Of a stretch of DNA of 64,000 nucleotides, positions 1 to 14,966 are shown piece by piece (position 1 is the first letter of the stretch; every line of letters starts with the position of its first letter). Below the pieces are notes generated by a model, which did no database searches, was not told the DNA's origin, and was given only the letters and a program-made list of their open reading frames with translations. The DNA comes from Karstenula rhodostoma CBS 690.94 (taxonomy: Eukaryota > Ascomycota > Dothideomycetes > Pleosporales > Didymosphaeriaceae), in assembly GCA_010093485.1 (NCBI GenBank), contig MU001501.1, positions 1,443,052 through 1,507,051 on the forward strand, in the 5' to 3' direction. Made by a program: the position numbers and the translations under genes.

Positions 1-235
1 AGGTAGAGTAACTTAATAAAGTAGGGGGATAAAAAGGCACGTTATACTTTACTAATATATAAATAAAGGGGGACTAAAAAAGTAGCTAAGGTATACCTAG
101 TGTCTATATATAGGCTAACTAAAAAAGATATAATACTAAGCTAGCTAAAATAGAACTAGTATAAGGCTAACCTAAAATAGAACTAGTATATACTTACTAA
201 TATTTAAGAATTCTAATAATAGAGAGTTATTAATA
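1..235 (+). repeat. Left terminal inverted repeat of the AT block
   Basis: This sequence matches the reverse complement of 21,065-21,285 almost base for base from AGGTAGAGTAAC inward, including a shared GGGGGATAAAAAGG and a shared AAATAAAGGGGGACTAAAA. Differences are nearly all transitions. The left copy carries an extra short duplication of about 27 bases near 140-185. A shorter copy of the outer 130 bases also lies at 18,476-18,605. Confidence 0.8.
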
Positions 236-1289
236 GATAAAAAGGATAGTTCTTATTAAGACTAGGAGAAAAATATATATAGGTAGGTACTATTACCTAT
301 ATTATTTTCTCCTATCCTATACTCTATTAATTATTAATAGTATATAAGAATATAATTAAAATAGTTATTATTAGTAAGCTATAAATCCTCCTTAATAGTA
401 TAACGCTTATATAATATAGGTTTACTAGTATAATATCTATATACTAGGATTACCTTATCTAGTAGTAGTAGTAATAATAATAATAATAATAATAAATTAG
501 TAATCTACCTATTCCCTATAATTCTAAAAGGTATAGAAGTAGCCTATAATACTAAGTAGTACTTTTATAAAGTATATTCTACTATTATAATATACTAGGG
601 TAATAGTAATAAGCTAAAATAGATTATTACTAAGGTAAAGATTAATAAAGAGGTATATATAGGAATTAGTAAGGTATTTAAAGTATCTTAACTAGGCTAG
701 GGGGTAATTAATATTTATAAAATAGAGGTAGAAAATAGATAGTAGTTAGTATATATATAATAAGAGCTATAAGAAATTAAAACCTATTATAATAAAGAGG
801 TAACTAAGGAGGTAACTAGGGAGAATAAGAAGTTTATAGTAGAAATAATAGGTAAGGTAAGTATTTACTAGATATAAGAGGTCCTATATAGTATAGTAAA
901 TATATAAGTAAAAATAGAGGTAAAGATAGAGATAAAAGTAATAATATTAGTAAAGGAGTTTTAAGTCTTATTCTAAGTTCTAAGCGTGGAGCCTATAGGG
1001 TAATATATAAAGGGCGAAGGATAAAGAATAAAGAATAAGAATAGTAACTATATAGAGTTAGTATTTAATAATAGTAATAGGGGTATATAGTATTTAATTA
1101 TAAAATACTAAGTATAAGAGCTTAGTATTATATTAATAGTAGAATAAGGTAATAAGGATTATAATATAGTTAACTAGTATTTAGCTATAATTAATAGCTT
1201 TTAATAGACCTTAACCAATTCTAGGGAAAGACAGTAATTAAATAAACTTAACTTAGCTAAGTAAGGATTCTAAATAAATAAATAAAAAG

Positions 1290-2240
1290 GTAACTAATTA
1301 ATACTAGTTAACTTACCTTAATAATATACTTATCTACTCTACTAGAATACTAGAGAAATATATTAAATATATAAAGAAAGTACTTAAAAAAATAAAATAG
1401 TATTAATTACTTTTTTATTTAAATAAATATAAGTTTTATATTACTAAAATAAAGTATCTAGAATTTATTATTTTAAAAAAAGGTATATTTATAAATCTAA
1501 AAAAGGTTACTACTATATAGAAATAACTAGTCTCTAAGTTAGTAAAAGATATCTAGTTTTTTCTAGAATTTACTAACTTCTACTAGAAGTTTATTAAGGA
1601 CTACTTTAAAATTACTATACTACTAACTAATCTTATAAAAAAGAGTAATAATAAACTTAATTAGTTAATTACTAAAAAAATATTAAAAGTATTTAAGAAA
1701 TTATAAGTAATATTTCTAATAGCTCTACTTTTATAAATATTTAATCTCTAGAAACTAACTAAGATTAAAATAAATATATTAGATTATATACTAGAAGTAA
1801 TTCTTTTATAAAAAAATAAAAATAGGAAATAAAAACTAGTATTTTACTATTCTAGAAACTTTTTAAAAGTAAAACTAAACTATAATATTTATAATAAAGA
1901 ACTACTAGCTTTAATAAATACTTTTAAATAATAGAAAGTATAGTTTATAGAAGTTTACTTTAAAGTTAAAATATAAATAAACTACTAGAACCTTACTAGC
2001 TTTATATTAATAAAAAAACTTAACTAATAATAAATAAAATATATTACTAATCTATATAAACTAAATTAGTATATTTATAATAAACCCTTATTACCTATAA
2101 AGATAAAAGAGGAAGTATATAATAACTATATAAAAATTATAGTATAGAAAAAAAAAGAATTTAAAAGAGTATAGTTAGTAGGGCTAAATAGGCTAAAACT
2201 ACCTAACTATACTAAAAAGGTATTTTACCTAGTATTATAC
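1290..2240 (+). pseudogene. Ty3/gypsy reverse transcriptase-RNase H relic
   Basis: The + strand frame at 1314-1340 reads YLNNILIYS, the RIP-altered form of the gypsy catalytic motif YLDDILIYS, in which both Asp codons became Asn by G-to-A change. Downstream the frame keeps the known order: the block around F-hydrophobic-G, the FLGF-type NFY region and the RNase H start, with many TAG/TAA stops where Gln and Trp codons stood. It ends in an RNase H-like segment near 2040. No integrase follows directly, so it is separate from, or split from, the gypsy relic near 11.7-13.5 kb. It is non-functional. Confidence 0.7.
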
Positions 2241-5200
2241 TACTATTAAGGTAGTACTAAATTACCTACTAAACCCTAGAGAATAGTATTTTCCTTAAAA
2301 ATCTAATTAATAAAAATCTATTACTACTATAAACTTTATTCTTTATATATAAGTACTTTAAAGTATAATTAATAAATAGAGGTATTAGTTCTAATATCTA
2401 GCCTAATACTTATATATAAGTCTAGTACTAGGTAAACTAAAATAATATATTCTAGTAAAAACTAATTACCCTAGTAAATTAGTAAATATACTAGATATCG
2501 CGCTTTATAATAGTAACACGCTTAGTATAGATATAGGCTAGTAGTATATCTAAATTTAGTTAATAAATATAATAGAGCTTAATACTAGGACTAGTACTTA
2601 TATTTAAAGAAATAAACTAGAAAGGCTTTAGAGACTTTCTAAAAAGCTATAATAGTATTAGGCTAGAAATAAAGACTATAAATTAGGTCTTTATTAATAG
2701 TCTTAGAGAGAGTATAGTAAGTAGAGTAGAAGATACTATAATTAATAGTTATCTTCTTTACTAGGTACTAGAATAGTAACTTAGAGATAAGTAGGTTAGT
2801 ATTCTTTTAGAACTAATAGATCTTATAAAGAGTTATAGCTAGAGAATATTAGTCTAATACTAGCTTAATACTAGTACTATATTTACTACTAGGTTTATAG
2901 TAATAAGGCTTCTTAATACTACTAGTAATTAGAGTAGATTACTAAATTTTAATAGGTAAACTAAAAGTAATAGTTTTATAAAGGGTCTTAGTAACTATTA
3001 GATAACTAGATAGACTAGCTATAATATATAAGTATAGGGCTAATATTTAGGACTAATATTTAATTTACTTTAAATCTTAGCCTTACCCTTACCTTTACTA
3101 TTAATAGGGTATAAAGGCTTAATTTTTTTATATAGTACTATATTAGTAAACTTATAAAAATTATTTATAGATAGAATTAATTAAAGAGGGTTAATAGTTT
3201 ATAGTATTAAGGTAAAGAAGAGAGAGGGTAAAAAAGTAGAAACTATAGTACTTATATAGATTATATAATAGGCTTACTTAGCGCGCGCGTATAATATAAG
3301 TAAAAGTAAACTAGAAAAAAGTAAAAGTAAAAGGTAATAAATTAGAAAAAGAACTCTATATTTATAAAAACTTAACCTATTTAAGCTATTATAAGTATAT
3401 ATAAGATATTAGATAGTATTAGTCTATATAATAAAAAAAGTAATAGAATATTTCTACTTTTAGATAAGGTATATTTACCTTTACTTTAGTAAATAAATTA
3501 TAAAGGTACCTTAGTATTTATAGTAAGAATAAAAAGTAAATATATTTTAACTTTATAAAAACTTAATATATTTAAGCTATTTTAAGTATATATAGGGTAT
3601 TAGGTAGTATTAGTCTATATAGTAAAAAAAGTAATAGAATATTCTTATTTTTAGGTAAGGTATATTTACCTTTACTTAAGTAAGTAAAGATATCTTAGTA
3701 TTTATAGTATAAGTACTTAATAGATAGGTATATAATAGTAGGGTTTAATTATATAAAATCTACTTATAATATTTATTAATAACTTTTTCTATTTACTTTT
3801 ACTATCTTTCTTCTATACTCTATATTATAGGACTATATAATTACTTATTCTATACCTAATATCTACCTATTACTTTATATCTAATACTTACCTAATATCT
3901 TTACTATAGTAAACCTACTTAATATTAAGTAGTATAAAGGTATTAGAGAGTACTCTTTAAATAAAAATATAAAGAAAAATATAGCTATTTAGATAAAAAA
4001 AACTAGTAAAAAGCTTACTATAGAATATAATAAAATAGTAGATAATATATATTATTCTAAATTCTAGAAGAATACCTTTCTACTAGCTATATAGCTAATT
4101 ATTAATTAGTTACTAATAAGAGACTAGCTTAATATACTAAAGTAATTATATATCTAGTTAAATAATATATATAATATAATATAATAAGTTAAAAAAGTAT
4201 TAGATAGTATTAGGTACTAATATATTTAATAGTTTTAATACTAGAACTACTTAGCGCTATAAGGTAGTAGCCTATACTAGCTAAAATATTAGTAAAATTA
4301 AGGTTAAGTAATTTATAAAGAAGTAAGCTTAGTATTTTAATATCTCTAGTTTCCCTACTCTAACTTTAATAATACTAGTATCTACCTAACTACCTAATAT
4401 CTTAACTAATACTAGAGCCTTATTATTAAAGACTTTAGACTAGTAATTACTTAACCTATCTACTATTCTTAAAAGAAATAAGAAAAAAGAAGTTAAAGTA
4501 AACTAAAAGACTTTTAGGTAAGAAGTTCTTAATACTAAAATTAGTATTAAAAATATAGTTATATTTAATACCTAGATTATTATAAGGGATAAGACTATTA
4601 AATACTTTAAAACTCTATACTAGAAGTAGAACTATCTTTACTAGAATCTTAAGACCTTTCTTAATAATCTATAGAATAAAGATCTCCTATTTATAAATAT
4701 ATAAGTATTCTAAGATTAATACCTTACTAATATCTACTAGATATAAATTAAGTAAATACTAGCTAGGTTAGATATATAAGTTTAGAATCTAATTTTAGTA
4801 AAAAGGATATTAGTTTAAAAGAGTATAAAGATAAGTTCCTATTTAAACTATAGTATTTTTAACTAATTTAATATAGTACTATATACTATATAAAATAACT
4901 TTATTAATTATATAATATCTCTCTATATATAAGACTTTAAAAATTACTTATCTACTATTTATAATTCTATAGTCTAAGTAAAAGAGGGTACTTATTAGTC
5001 TATTCTATATAGTCTAATTTACTAGTTTCTTTTACTAATTTATAGTCTATATAGTATACTAGAATATATATAAAAAGGGTATTACTCTACTACTTTCTAG
5101 TCTATATAAGAAGTATATACTATATTCTACTTTATAAATAAAATATTAGCTATAGTATTAGATATTACTAATAAGTTAGAGACTATATATTTAGAGTAAG

Positions 5201-8200
5201 TAGATTTACTAGTAAAGAGACTACTTATATTCTAAATATAGTATTTAGTAATAAAAAGGATCTATCTAATAATATAGATTAGATTATAGATATACTTTAT
5301 AGTACTAAAAATAAGGACTAGATAATAAATTAGTAAAAGGTATAGTATTAGGTATACTAAAAAGTATTAGGCCTTATAATAGCTAGAAAATAGTCCCTAA
5401 ATATAAAAATAACTAATTTAATCTCTATTATTTATCTTTCTTTCTTACCTTTATATATTTCCTATCTTTAGACCTTAGATACTAGAAAGGAAAAGAAGTC
5501 TTAAATATAAAGCCTTTAATACTCTATATATATAATAAAGTAATATATAGTAAACTAGTAATAAAGTTCTTCTTTCTAGATATAAGTATTCTAGCTAAAA
5601 TAAAACTAAAACCTTAGAACTTATATACTATAATAACCTATACTAAATAAAAAGGAAACTAGATCTATATAATAACTACCTAGTTATAAAGGAACTTATA
5701 AGATATAGGAAAGATAGGTATAACTACCTTATCTACCTCTATAGTATATAGACTAGGCCCTATATACTAATTAAAAATAGTAAGAATAACTAAAGGGGAT
5801 TCCTTTATATAGTCTATAGTAGCTAGATACTATATAATATTATTAACCTTACTAATAGCTCTATTAATAAGACTATATTTAGTTTAAGTATTAGCTAGAA
5901 GTATAACCTTAGTATTAATAGAAAAAAGAAGTTTACTCTCTAAATTACTAGCTTCTATTAATAGTATTATTATATATATAGGGTTATTATATTTAGTATA
6001 GTAGGCTAATACTAGCTAGTATTAGTTCTAAAGATAATTATAATTAATTATATTAACCTTATAGCGCTTAGTATAGAGGTATATAGAATTATAGAAAGTA
6101 TTTATTTCTAAATTTAAAAGAATAGCCCTATAATAAGTTTAGAATAGTAACTAGTTCTACTAAGTACTTTTATTAATTTAAAGTTATAAAAGGGTATTTT
6201 AAAAATTAGTCTTACTATCTTCTTATTAGTATTAAATAGTATTAAGAATAATAGTCTTTAAAAATTACTAGTAGAGCTACTTTATATAGGTATTAATAGG
6301 TTTTTTACTTAGTAATAGATTATATAAAGGTCGCTAGGTAATAGGTAGTAGCTAGTAAAAGTCTCTAGATATAATAATATTTAGGCTAGTAAAAGGGAGG
6401 TATATAAATTAAAAATAGATCTTACTAAGTTAGGTACTAATTTAAACTAGTATATTAAGACTAACTATAGACTTTTTATTAATAATAAAATAGTATATAG
6501 AGGAGAAAGTAAACTATAACTACTATAGAATAGTAGTAGGTAGTAGTAGTATAATTCCTTCTATATATATAATTAGAATTTAGAAAAGGCTATTAATTAT
6601 TTAGTTATTAATTAGAAATATAGTAACTCTAGTAGGTATAGATTAAATAATAGGAGATAGTATATCTACTTCCTTAGCTAGTTAATTAAGGTAAGTTAAA
6701 ATTATTTTAATAATATAGGTTTTACTAGTACTAGCTTTTCTATTAAGATTAATAAGAAGCTATAGTAATACCTTTCTACTAAGAATTACCTTAAAATAGT
6801 TTATTACTATATTAAAAGTAATTCTTTATTAAATAGCTAGAGTATTAGGGTTAGTATTAGGCTATTCTACTCTAGTAATAGGATACTTCTAGATTAACTA
6901 CTTCTAGTAGGTTAAACTACTTAAGTCCTAATAGTTATTATATTCCTTAGTATCCTAGTTCTTAGTATAGTTAATAGGCCTAAACCTTAGTATATCTTAG
7001 TTAATTAGTTTATTATTAATAGTAGGTCCTTAAGCTACTAGCTTATTTAACTTAAATTAGTCTTAAATAGGTATTTCTTTAAGTTCTAAGTCCTTTACTT
7101 CTACCTAATTAAGATTATCTCTATAATAATTAATATACTTATAGGTATAATATATATAATAATAGTAATAGACTTTAGTATTAGTTTTAAATAACTATTT
7201 TTAAAAGTTATAAATATTATCTATATACTAAAAGGGATAATAAAGTATAAGCTTAATATAATAAAAGTAGGCTAAATCTAATATAGAAGAGTACTATAGA
7301 TAATAGAATAGAATATATAGTTTAATTCTAGATTACCTAGAGGGGATCTTACTTTTATAATTAAAATATAGAAGGAAGTTAATATAGTAGAAACTATTAA
7401 ATATAGATAGGTATTCCTTATATCTCTAGAGTATTAACTTTCTACTCTAGAATAGAGTATTATTAGAATTAAACTCTTCCTTATTTATCTATTAAACTTA
7501 ATAAAAAAAGAATATAGTAGACTATACTTTTTTAGGCTAGTAATTAATACTTATTATAACCTATATAGACTATATAAGTAGAAGACTAAATAGTATATAT
7601 ATAACTTCTTAGGCTAAATAATCTCTTTCCCTAATTATTTTATTTATAAACTTAGATATAAATAAAGTAAGAGTATAATCTTTATTTAGATAAGGAAGAA
7701 TAAATACTATAAGGTTTATATAGAAAATAGTATATTTTTTAATCTTTAAAATATATATACTAATATATTAAGCTATACTAGCTATACTAGTATAGACTTA
7801 GATATTAGTATTAGCCCTCTAGCCTAATACTAATATAGGATAGAAAGGATTAAGTTATATATAATTATAAATAGGTTTAAAGTATCTATATTACTTTCTA
7901 GGGGGAATAATAAAAGTAGGGTATAAATAAGTAGGTTAAGAAGCCCTAAACCTATAGGTTTTCTCTTCTATAGTAGTATTCTTTTAAAGATAGTAATTAG
8001 AAATATATTAGTATATATAATACTAGATAAGAATTAATAATAATTTCTAGTTATTAAACTTTATTTCTATAAAAGGAAGTAATAATAGTATTATAGTATT
8101 AATTAGAATAATAGTACTATTAGATTATATTAGTTTAGAATAGATTACTAAAATAATATTAGACTAGTATTAGGCTAGGTATTTAATATTAGCCTCTATA

Positions 8201-11200
8201 ACTAAAGGGCCTAATTCTAGGTCTAGATCTAGAGTATTACTAATATAGTAGAGCTTATAGTTATAGATACTCCTATACCCCTACTATTTATAGCGATTCT
8301 AGGAGTCCTAGATATTAAGAAAAGGGATAAAAATATACTTTTTAAATATAGTAAATTAAATATAAAAATAATAAGCTATAATATAAGGATATTCTTTTAG
8401 AAAGTTCTAAGTAAGTCTCCTCTATATATTTAAAGTTACTACCTACTACTCCTTAAATTATAGTATAAACTAGAGGAGATTATATTAAAAGTTATTAGTA
8501 GTAAAGAAAATAATAAATAAGGTAAGGCTTTTTAACTACTTAATCTAGAAAGTATTAGGTAGGTATTAGGTAGTTAAAGTTATAATAACTTACTATAGTA
8601 TTAAGCTTCCTATTTTCTTATTACTAGTATAGCTATATTCCTTAGAGCTAGGCACCTATATAAATAATAGAGTTAATTAGTAATACTCCTTAATTAGGCC
8701 CTAAAAAGGTAGTCTAAATATCCTTAACCTATAATAGAAGACTATTAATACCTTACCTAGCTATAAAACTAGTCTATATTATAGATACCTTCTATATTAT
8801 TATATTAAATAAAATAAACTAAAATTAAGAATAGTAAATAAAATATCTATCTTTATAATAAAGAAAGTAATATATATAAGTAATAAAATTAACTTCTTAT
8901 AAATAAAACTTATTATAATTATCTATACTAGTAGGGTATAGTAAAGGGAATATAAAACTTAGGTAGTAAATACTCCTAATAAACTTAATAATTAGTATTA
9001 GGTAAATAGCTCTTATAGAGAGGTAAATATAACTAGTATAAAAATAAATTTAGTCTTAAAGAGATTTAAATTTAGGAGTAGTTATACCTAAATTAAGTAT
9101 AGCTAAAATCTCTAGAGACTTATTTTTATTCTTATATATATTATCCTTAGTACTAGTCTCTTTATTACTACTATATATACTTTTACCTCTTCCTTATATA
9201 GAAGTAGTACTAGGTAGTATACTACCTATATTTAAAAGATAAGACTACTAGCTAAAGAAGGTATTAAGTATAGTATTAGTTATTTAACTAGAACTAGAAT
9301 CTTTAGAATTAAAGTAAAGGACCTCTAGTTACTACTTAATAGAACTATTAATAGGAAAGGATATAAAAGTTTTATAGTTAATAGTAATATTTTAGTAGCT
9401 AGAATAATAAGTAACTAGGAATAAAAGCTACTACTATATAATAGAATAATATATATAGTAGTCCTTCTTAAATTAGTAATTAATTTAATCTAAGTTATCC
9501 CCTTTAGTCTAGGTAGGCTTTAGAATAATAATCTTAACCTCTTAAGGAAACTATAGAAGTTAAGAAAAAGGTATTACTATATTAATAGTAAAGTTATAAA
9601 TATAGCTATAATAATAGTATTAGGCCCCCCTATAGATATATATCTCTATAGTAATTTAGATTTAAGTAAGTAGGTATTTTTCTATATTAGTAAGAGGTAG
9701 TAATAATAAAAGTAGAGGTCTTAGGTCTATATTATTCCTACTCCTATATAATAAAATAAAATCTAGTCTATTATTTTTTATTTAATTTTAGTAGTAGTTA
9801 TTATACTCTCTCTAGATAATATAGAGATTAAACTACTAGTAATTATAGATAAAATAAGTACTTATCTAAATATTCTTAAGCTCCTAATAAAATACTAATA
9901 TATAGTTTAATTCTTTAGATAGAAATATAGGTTCCTATAAATAGTCTAGGTTTATAGAATTTAAAGATTACTAAATAGAAGAATTCTACTAATATATTTA
10001 GTCTTTAGTAGTTATAAAGTCCTCTATAAAGAGGTCCCTATTATTAAATTTATCCCTACTACTTTTATTACTATAATTAGGTACAGGACTATTAGAGAAA
10101 GTAAAGTTTAATACCTTATCTAATACCTATAGACCTAGAAATATAGAAGTAGACTAGATAGGTATTTATACTATTATAAATTAAATAGATCTTATATCTA
10201 AATTCTCTATATATAATAATAAAGGAGTATATAATATTAATTATATTATATTTAGCTTAGGAGAGAATATTAGAAGAGGGATTTAATAGGCCTTATATAA
10301 TAAATAATAGCTATCCTAAGATAACCTTTATAGGGTTAGTTTTATTAAGGTAAAGAGCTATAAAAAATTTAGTAAAGATAATAAAATATAAGGTATAGAA
10401 TATAGTTAAGTTATAGTATTAGTAGGCCTACTAATAATATAGTATTTAGAAAGAGGTATAATAGGAGTTAGTAGAGAATATTTTTATTTATAATATATAT
10501 AGTATTTCTTTAGTTTTCTATTTATAAAGATATTAAGAACTAGATTAAATAGATAACTATATTTATAGTAGAGTAGTATAGGTCCCTAGTCTATTATTAC
10601 TAATTAATAGAGAAATAGTATATAACTAGAATAGATAATATAATATAAAAATATATCTATAAAATAGATATTAGTCTAGGTATTAGGTAAGGATATATAT
10701 AAAAAAAAAAAGGTAGAATATAATTAATTTACTTTAAAAGTTTATTTTATACTAATTTAGAAATATAATCTATTATAGGAGGAAATACTTTTATTTACTA
10801 TTATTTATATAATCTTAGAAGAAGGGGAGAATAATATCTTCTATAATAGACTTAAATTACTTAGCCTTATAAAGGCACTACTTAGCCTATTTCTAAAGCT
10901 CTAGAACCTTATAAAAAAGGATATACTCCTAATTAGAATTATTAGAATATTTTTTATATTACTAATACTATCCTATAATAATTATATAATACTTAAAAAA
11001 GGTATACTAATAAGGAAGTAAGGTATTATAAAGAGAGTATTATATAGTATCTATAGTAGAATATAGTAGGTTAGCTAGTAAAGATATATAGGATAATAGT
11101 ATACTTTTTAATATAGAAGGATATAGTATTATAACTTTAGGGTAGGTAAATTTAAAGGGTAATAGTACCTATAAATCCCTATTAATATTAGTTAAAATAA

Positions 11201-11650
11201 TAATAAGGAGGGATATTTATATTTTATTTTATTTATTATAGCTATAATATTATCCTAGATAAGTATATCTATATTATATATAATAGGCGCTTTAGTACTA
11301 GAAGGACTTCTACTCTATTAGAAAGTATTAGAAAGTACTATAGAAATAAAGGATATAGATAATATTCTATAGGTATAGAATATCTTAGAGGATATTAAAG
11401 TAGATAAAAGAGATAGTATAAGACTACTAAAAGTATTATTAAAATTAAATATTATAATAGTATTATAATAAAAGGATAGATAAAGGATAAAGTTAAATTA
11501 AGTTAAAAAAAAAGTTTTAAATTTTTAAAGTATTAGTTAGTATTAGGCTAGACTAATACCTAAAGAAGGATTATATACTAGGTAAATATTTAAAAATATA
11601 TAGCTAAGTTTAATATTCTATAGCTAAAGTAGTTATAGATAATATATTAA
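2241..11650. other. RIP-degraded sequence, elements not identified
   Basis: About 9.4 kb with the same TpA-rich texture as the flanks. Several frames on both strands read for long distances if TAG is taken as former Gln or Trp, which suggests decayed coding elements. I could not match them to a family. The only internal structure I can document is the tandem duplication at 3361-3730. Confidence 0.5.
3361..3730. repeat. Tandem duplication, unit about 191 bp
   Basis: Two adjacent copies start at 3361 and 3552 with TTTATAAAAACTTAA and continue through a shared AGTATTAGTCTATATA and AAAAAAAGTAATAGAATAT. They differ mostly by transitions, so the duplication predates most of the RIP damage, or each copy was mutated separately. 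It could be part of a long terminal repeat or a non-coding tail of an older element. Confidence 0.7.
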
Positions 11651-11659
11651 TTATATTAA

Positions 11660-13470
11660 TATTTAGGGAAATATTATTATATCGCGTTTTAAGGACTAAT
11701 TAGAATATATAAAATACCTTTTTTTAGTTAATAAGAAGTCTAAAATCCTCTATTCTAATTAGGTAATATATAGCCCTAAGGTTTAGCTAGCTATATAGAA
11801 GCTCTACTATAATAGTTTACTTTTTTACTTTATTCGTTATAAATAATAATAGATAGAGTTTTTAGTAAACTTTAACTTTATAATTTACTATTACCTAGAA
11901 ACCCTTAATAGTATAGTAAATACCTTAAATAGAAGGTTAAATTTAATTAAAAATAAAGTTAAGCTATATAATATAATTTTATATAAATATAAAAATAGTA
12001 TACTTAAATATAATTAGTTAAAAATTAAAGTATAAATAGCTAGCCTATAGTATACTAGACTAGAAGTATATAACTTTAAAAATTATAAAAAACTTAATTA
12101 GAAATAAAAAAAAAAATATAACCTTTTTAGATATAGTTTTAATAAAACTAAAGAAAACTATTATTAGAGAATTATTATTAATAATAGATATATATCTATT
12201 TTAATTAAAAGGCTATATAAATTCTAAAAATAGAAATATCTAGATATTAAAGAAATAATATATTATATTATAAATAAATATACTATCCCTAAACTTAAAC
12301 TACTAGTTATAAAGGAAATAAGTAACTATTTAGTTTACTAAAAAAATAAGTCTAAGAGATATAAGTCTTATAGACTTCTATAACTATTACTAGTAGTATA
12401 ATAATTATAATAAAGTATAATAATAGATTTTATTATAAAACTTCTAAAATTACTATAGCTAGGGATAAAATATATATATAATACTATTATAGTAATAGTA
12501 AATAGGCTTATAAAGATAGTAAAGTTTAGGCCTATAAAAAAATCTATAATAGTTAAGAAACTTATCTATAAAATAAATAATATACTATTCTCTAAGTATA
12601 AACTACTAGAAAAATTTATTATAAATAGAAATAAGCTTTTTACTTTAAAGTACTAAGATACTTTTACTATAACTCTAGGAATAAATTAAAAGCTTTTAAT
12701 AAGTTTCTATTCTAAGACTAATAAATAAATAAAATATATAAATTAAATACTTAAATAGTATCTATAATTTTATATAAATAAGTAATAAAATAACTATATA
12801 GAATTTTTATTAATAATATAGCTAGTATATAATAGCTTAAGGTTAGATATAATAAGATATTTACCCTACTATATAAATTATAAATATAAGCTAGTTATTT
12901 ATTAAAATCTAAAGGATATAAAAAGTATTTCTACTAGAGCCTAAAATAAAGTTTAGAAAATAAAAAAACTTTATAAAATTCTATAGAAAAGAATTATCTA
13001 TAGAGCCCTTATATTATTAAAAAATATAAATAAGTAAAGGATTAAAGAACTAACCCTTAAAAGAGGGAATAAAGTTTTCCTATTATAGAAAAATTTAAAA
13101 ATAAAATAACTAAGTAAAAAACTAAATTATTTTTAGATAGGACCCTTTAAAATTTAGGAAACTAAGAGACTAGTTATAACTAAACTATTTCTACTAATAA
13201 GTATAAAGATCTACTCTATCTTTTATAAATTACTTCTAGAACTAGTACCTCTAAATATTCTAATTAAGATCTAACTAAAATTAGAAAATAATAAATATAA
13301 GGTTAAAACTATTAAAAACCTATAATATATTAAAAATTAGCTAAAATACCTAGTAGAATAGAAAGGATAGTTAGAATAGTATAATACTTAAAAACTAGAA
13401 GAAAATCTTATAAATTATAAGGAATTACTAAAGGAGTTTTAGTTAGAATATTTCTAAAAAGGCTAGTTAA
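11660..13470 (+). pseudogene. Ty3/gypsy chromovirus relic: RNase H end, integrase, chromodomain
   Basis: The + strand frame contains the end of an RNase H domain, an integrase core with the degraded strand-transfer region (around 12,420-12,800), and a C-terminal chromodomain at about 13,290-13,443. The chromodomain still shows the typical hydrophobic-KYLVE-x-KG and the NT-x-x-LEEN-L order. This marks it as a chromovirus, a gypsy class whose chromodomain directs insertion into heterochromatin. Asp residues of the integrase core have mostly become Asn and Trp codons have become stops, so it is inactive. LTRs were not recognised. Confidence 0.75.
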
Positions 13471-14655
13471 AAAAGATATAGAGTTAAAATTAATAAGGAA
13501 GTTAGAAAGATTAAAAGAGGAAAAAGAAGATTTAGCCTATAACTAGCCACTATTAGTAGTTATTAGTAAAAGTAATAAAAATATATATTAATTATTAGAA
13601 ACTATACTCTTTATAAAAGATAAACCCTCCTTTTATATATAATCTATAGTATTTATAATCTAGAGATTATAATAGATAAAGATATACTCTTTTATCTCGG
13701 CCTCTACTAGTTTATAATAAAGGCGAGTAGCCTTAAGGGCTACTAGAGCCTAATACTCCTTAGTATTTAATAAAGCTAGTTACTTACTCTCCTTTTTAGT
13801 ATAAACTACTTTCTATTTTTTCTCTAAAACCTATAGACTATACTTAATATATTTCTAAAGATAATTAATATAATACCCTATATAAGTATTTATAAAATAG
13901 TAAAACTTTAATTTTTAATAGTACTTATAGTCTAATAATATCTCTAGACTATAAAATATAATCTTTTTAGTATAAAAATAATAGAACTTAGTTATTAAAT
14001 AAGGGGCTTTTAGTATAATTAAAGAGATAAGGGAAATCTAGAGGAGGATATAATCTAAATATAGAGTAGGGAAGATCTACCCCTTATACTCTATAGGAAC
14101 TAGGATAGAATAATCTATATAAAAACTATACTATAGAAAGATATATAAAATATTAAGATAATAACTCTAAATAGGGGGATAATATTATAATTATAGAAAA
14201 ATATAATAAGGAATTAGTAGAAAATAGTATAACTAGAGATAAGGCTAATACTAGAAAATAAAAAATTAGTAATAATAGTTAAAAAGACTAAGTACTAATA
14301 TTATATAATAATATCTAGTAAATATAAGAACTTAATAAGATAATTTAGTTATATAATAATATTTAGTAAGAAATAATATTTATAGGGATAATAGATATCT
14401 TAGAAATAATATTTTTAAGGTAGAATAATAGGATACTAAAAAGATAGAATAACTAATATATAATTAATAATTTTCTTTAATTAATTTCTATTCTTTATAG
14501 TTAATTTTTATACTTAAATTAAAGTACTTTATTTATATATAAATATTTAGTCTTCTTTTAATATTATTATATTATATTCTATTATAATATAAAATTATTA
14601 TTTTATTTTATAATTACCTTAGACTATATCTTATTCCTTAAATAATTCTTAAGGT

Positions 14656-14966
14656 TATTAGATTTACTATAAATAATAATAGATTATAGTAAACTATAAA
14701 TAAAATTAGATTAAAAATAATAATTAATTCTTATATATCTAGCTAGACTAAAGACTCTAAGTTAGTATTCTATATATTAAACCTTTTTTAGTATTCTAGC
14801 TATTTTTTATACTACTAGTAATAGTATATAGTAGCCTTTTACTATTAATTATAGTAAATAGTAGATAATAGCTACTATTAGTAACCCTTTATTATTAATT
14901 ATAGTAAATAGTAGTTATTAACTACTATTAGATTATATATTATTCTAAGTAGTTTATAATCTAATA
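14656..14966 (-). repeat. Copia 3' LTR
   Basis: 311 bp, aligned end to end with 20,133-20,443. Differences are mainly A/G and T/C transitions. It begins and ends with short inverted TATTAGAT/ATCTAATA. Confidence 0.85.

Noticed and set aside
481..500. TAA/AAT microsatellite in the AT block
   Set aside because: Short run in sequence already dominated by TpA; no independent meaning.
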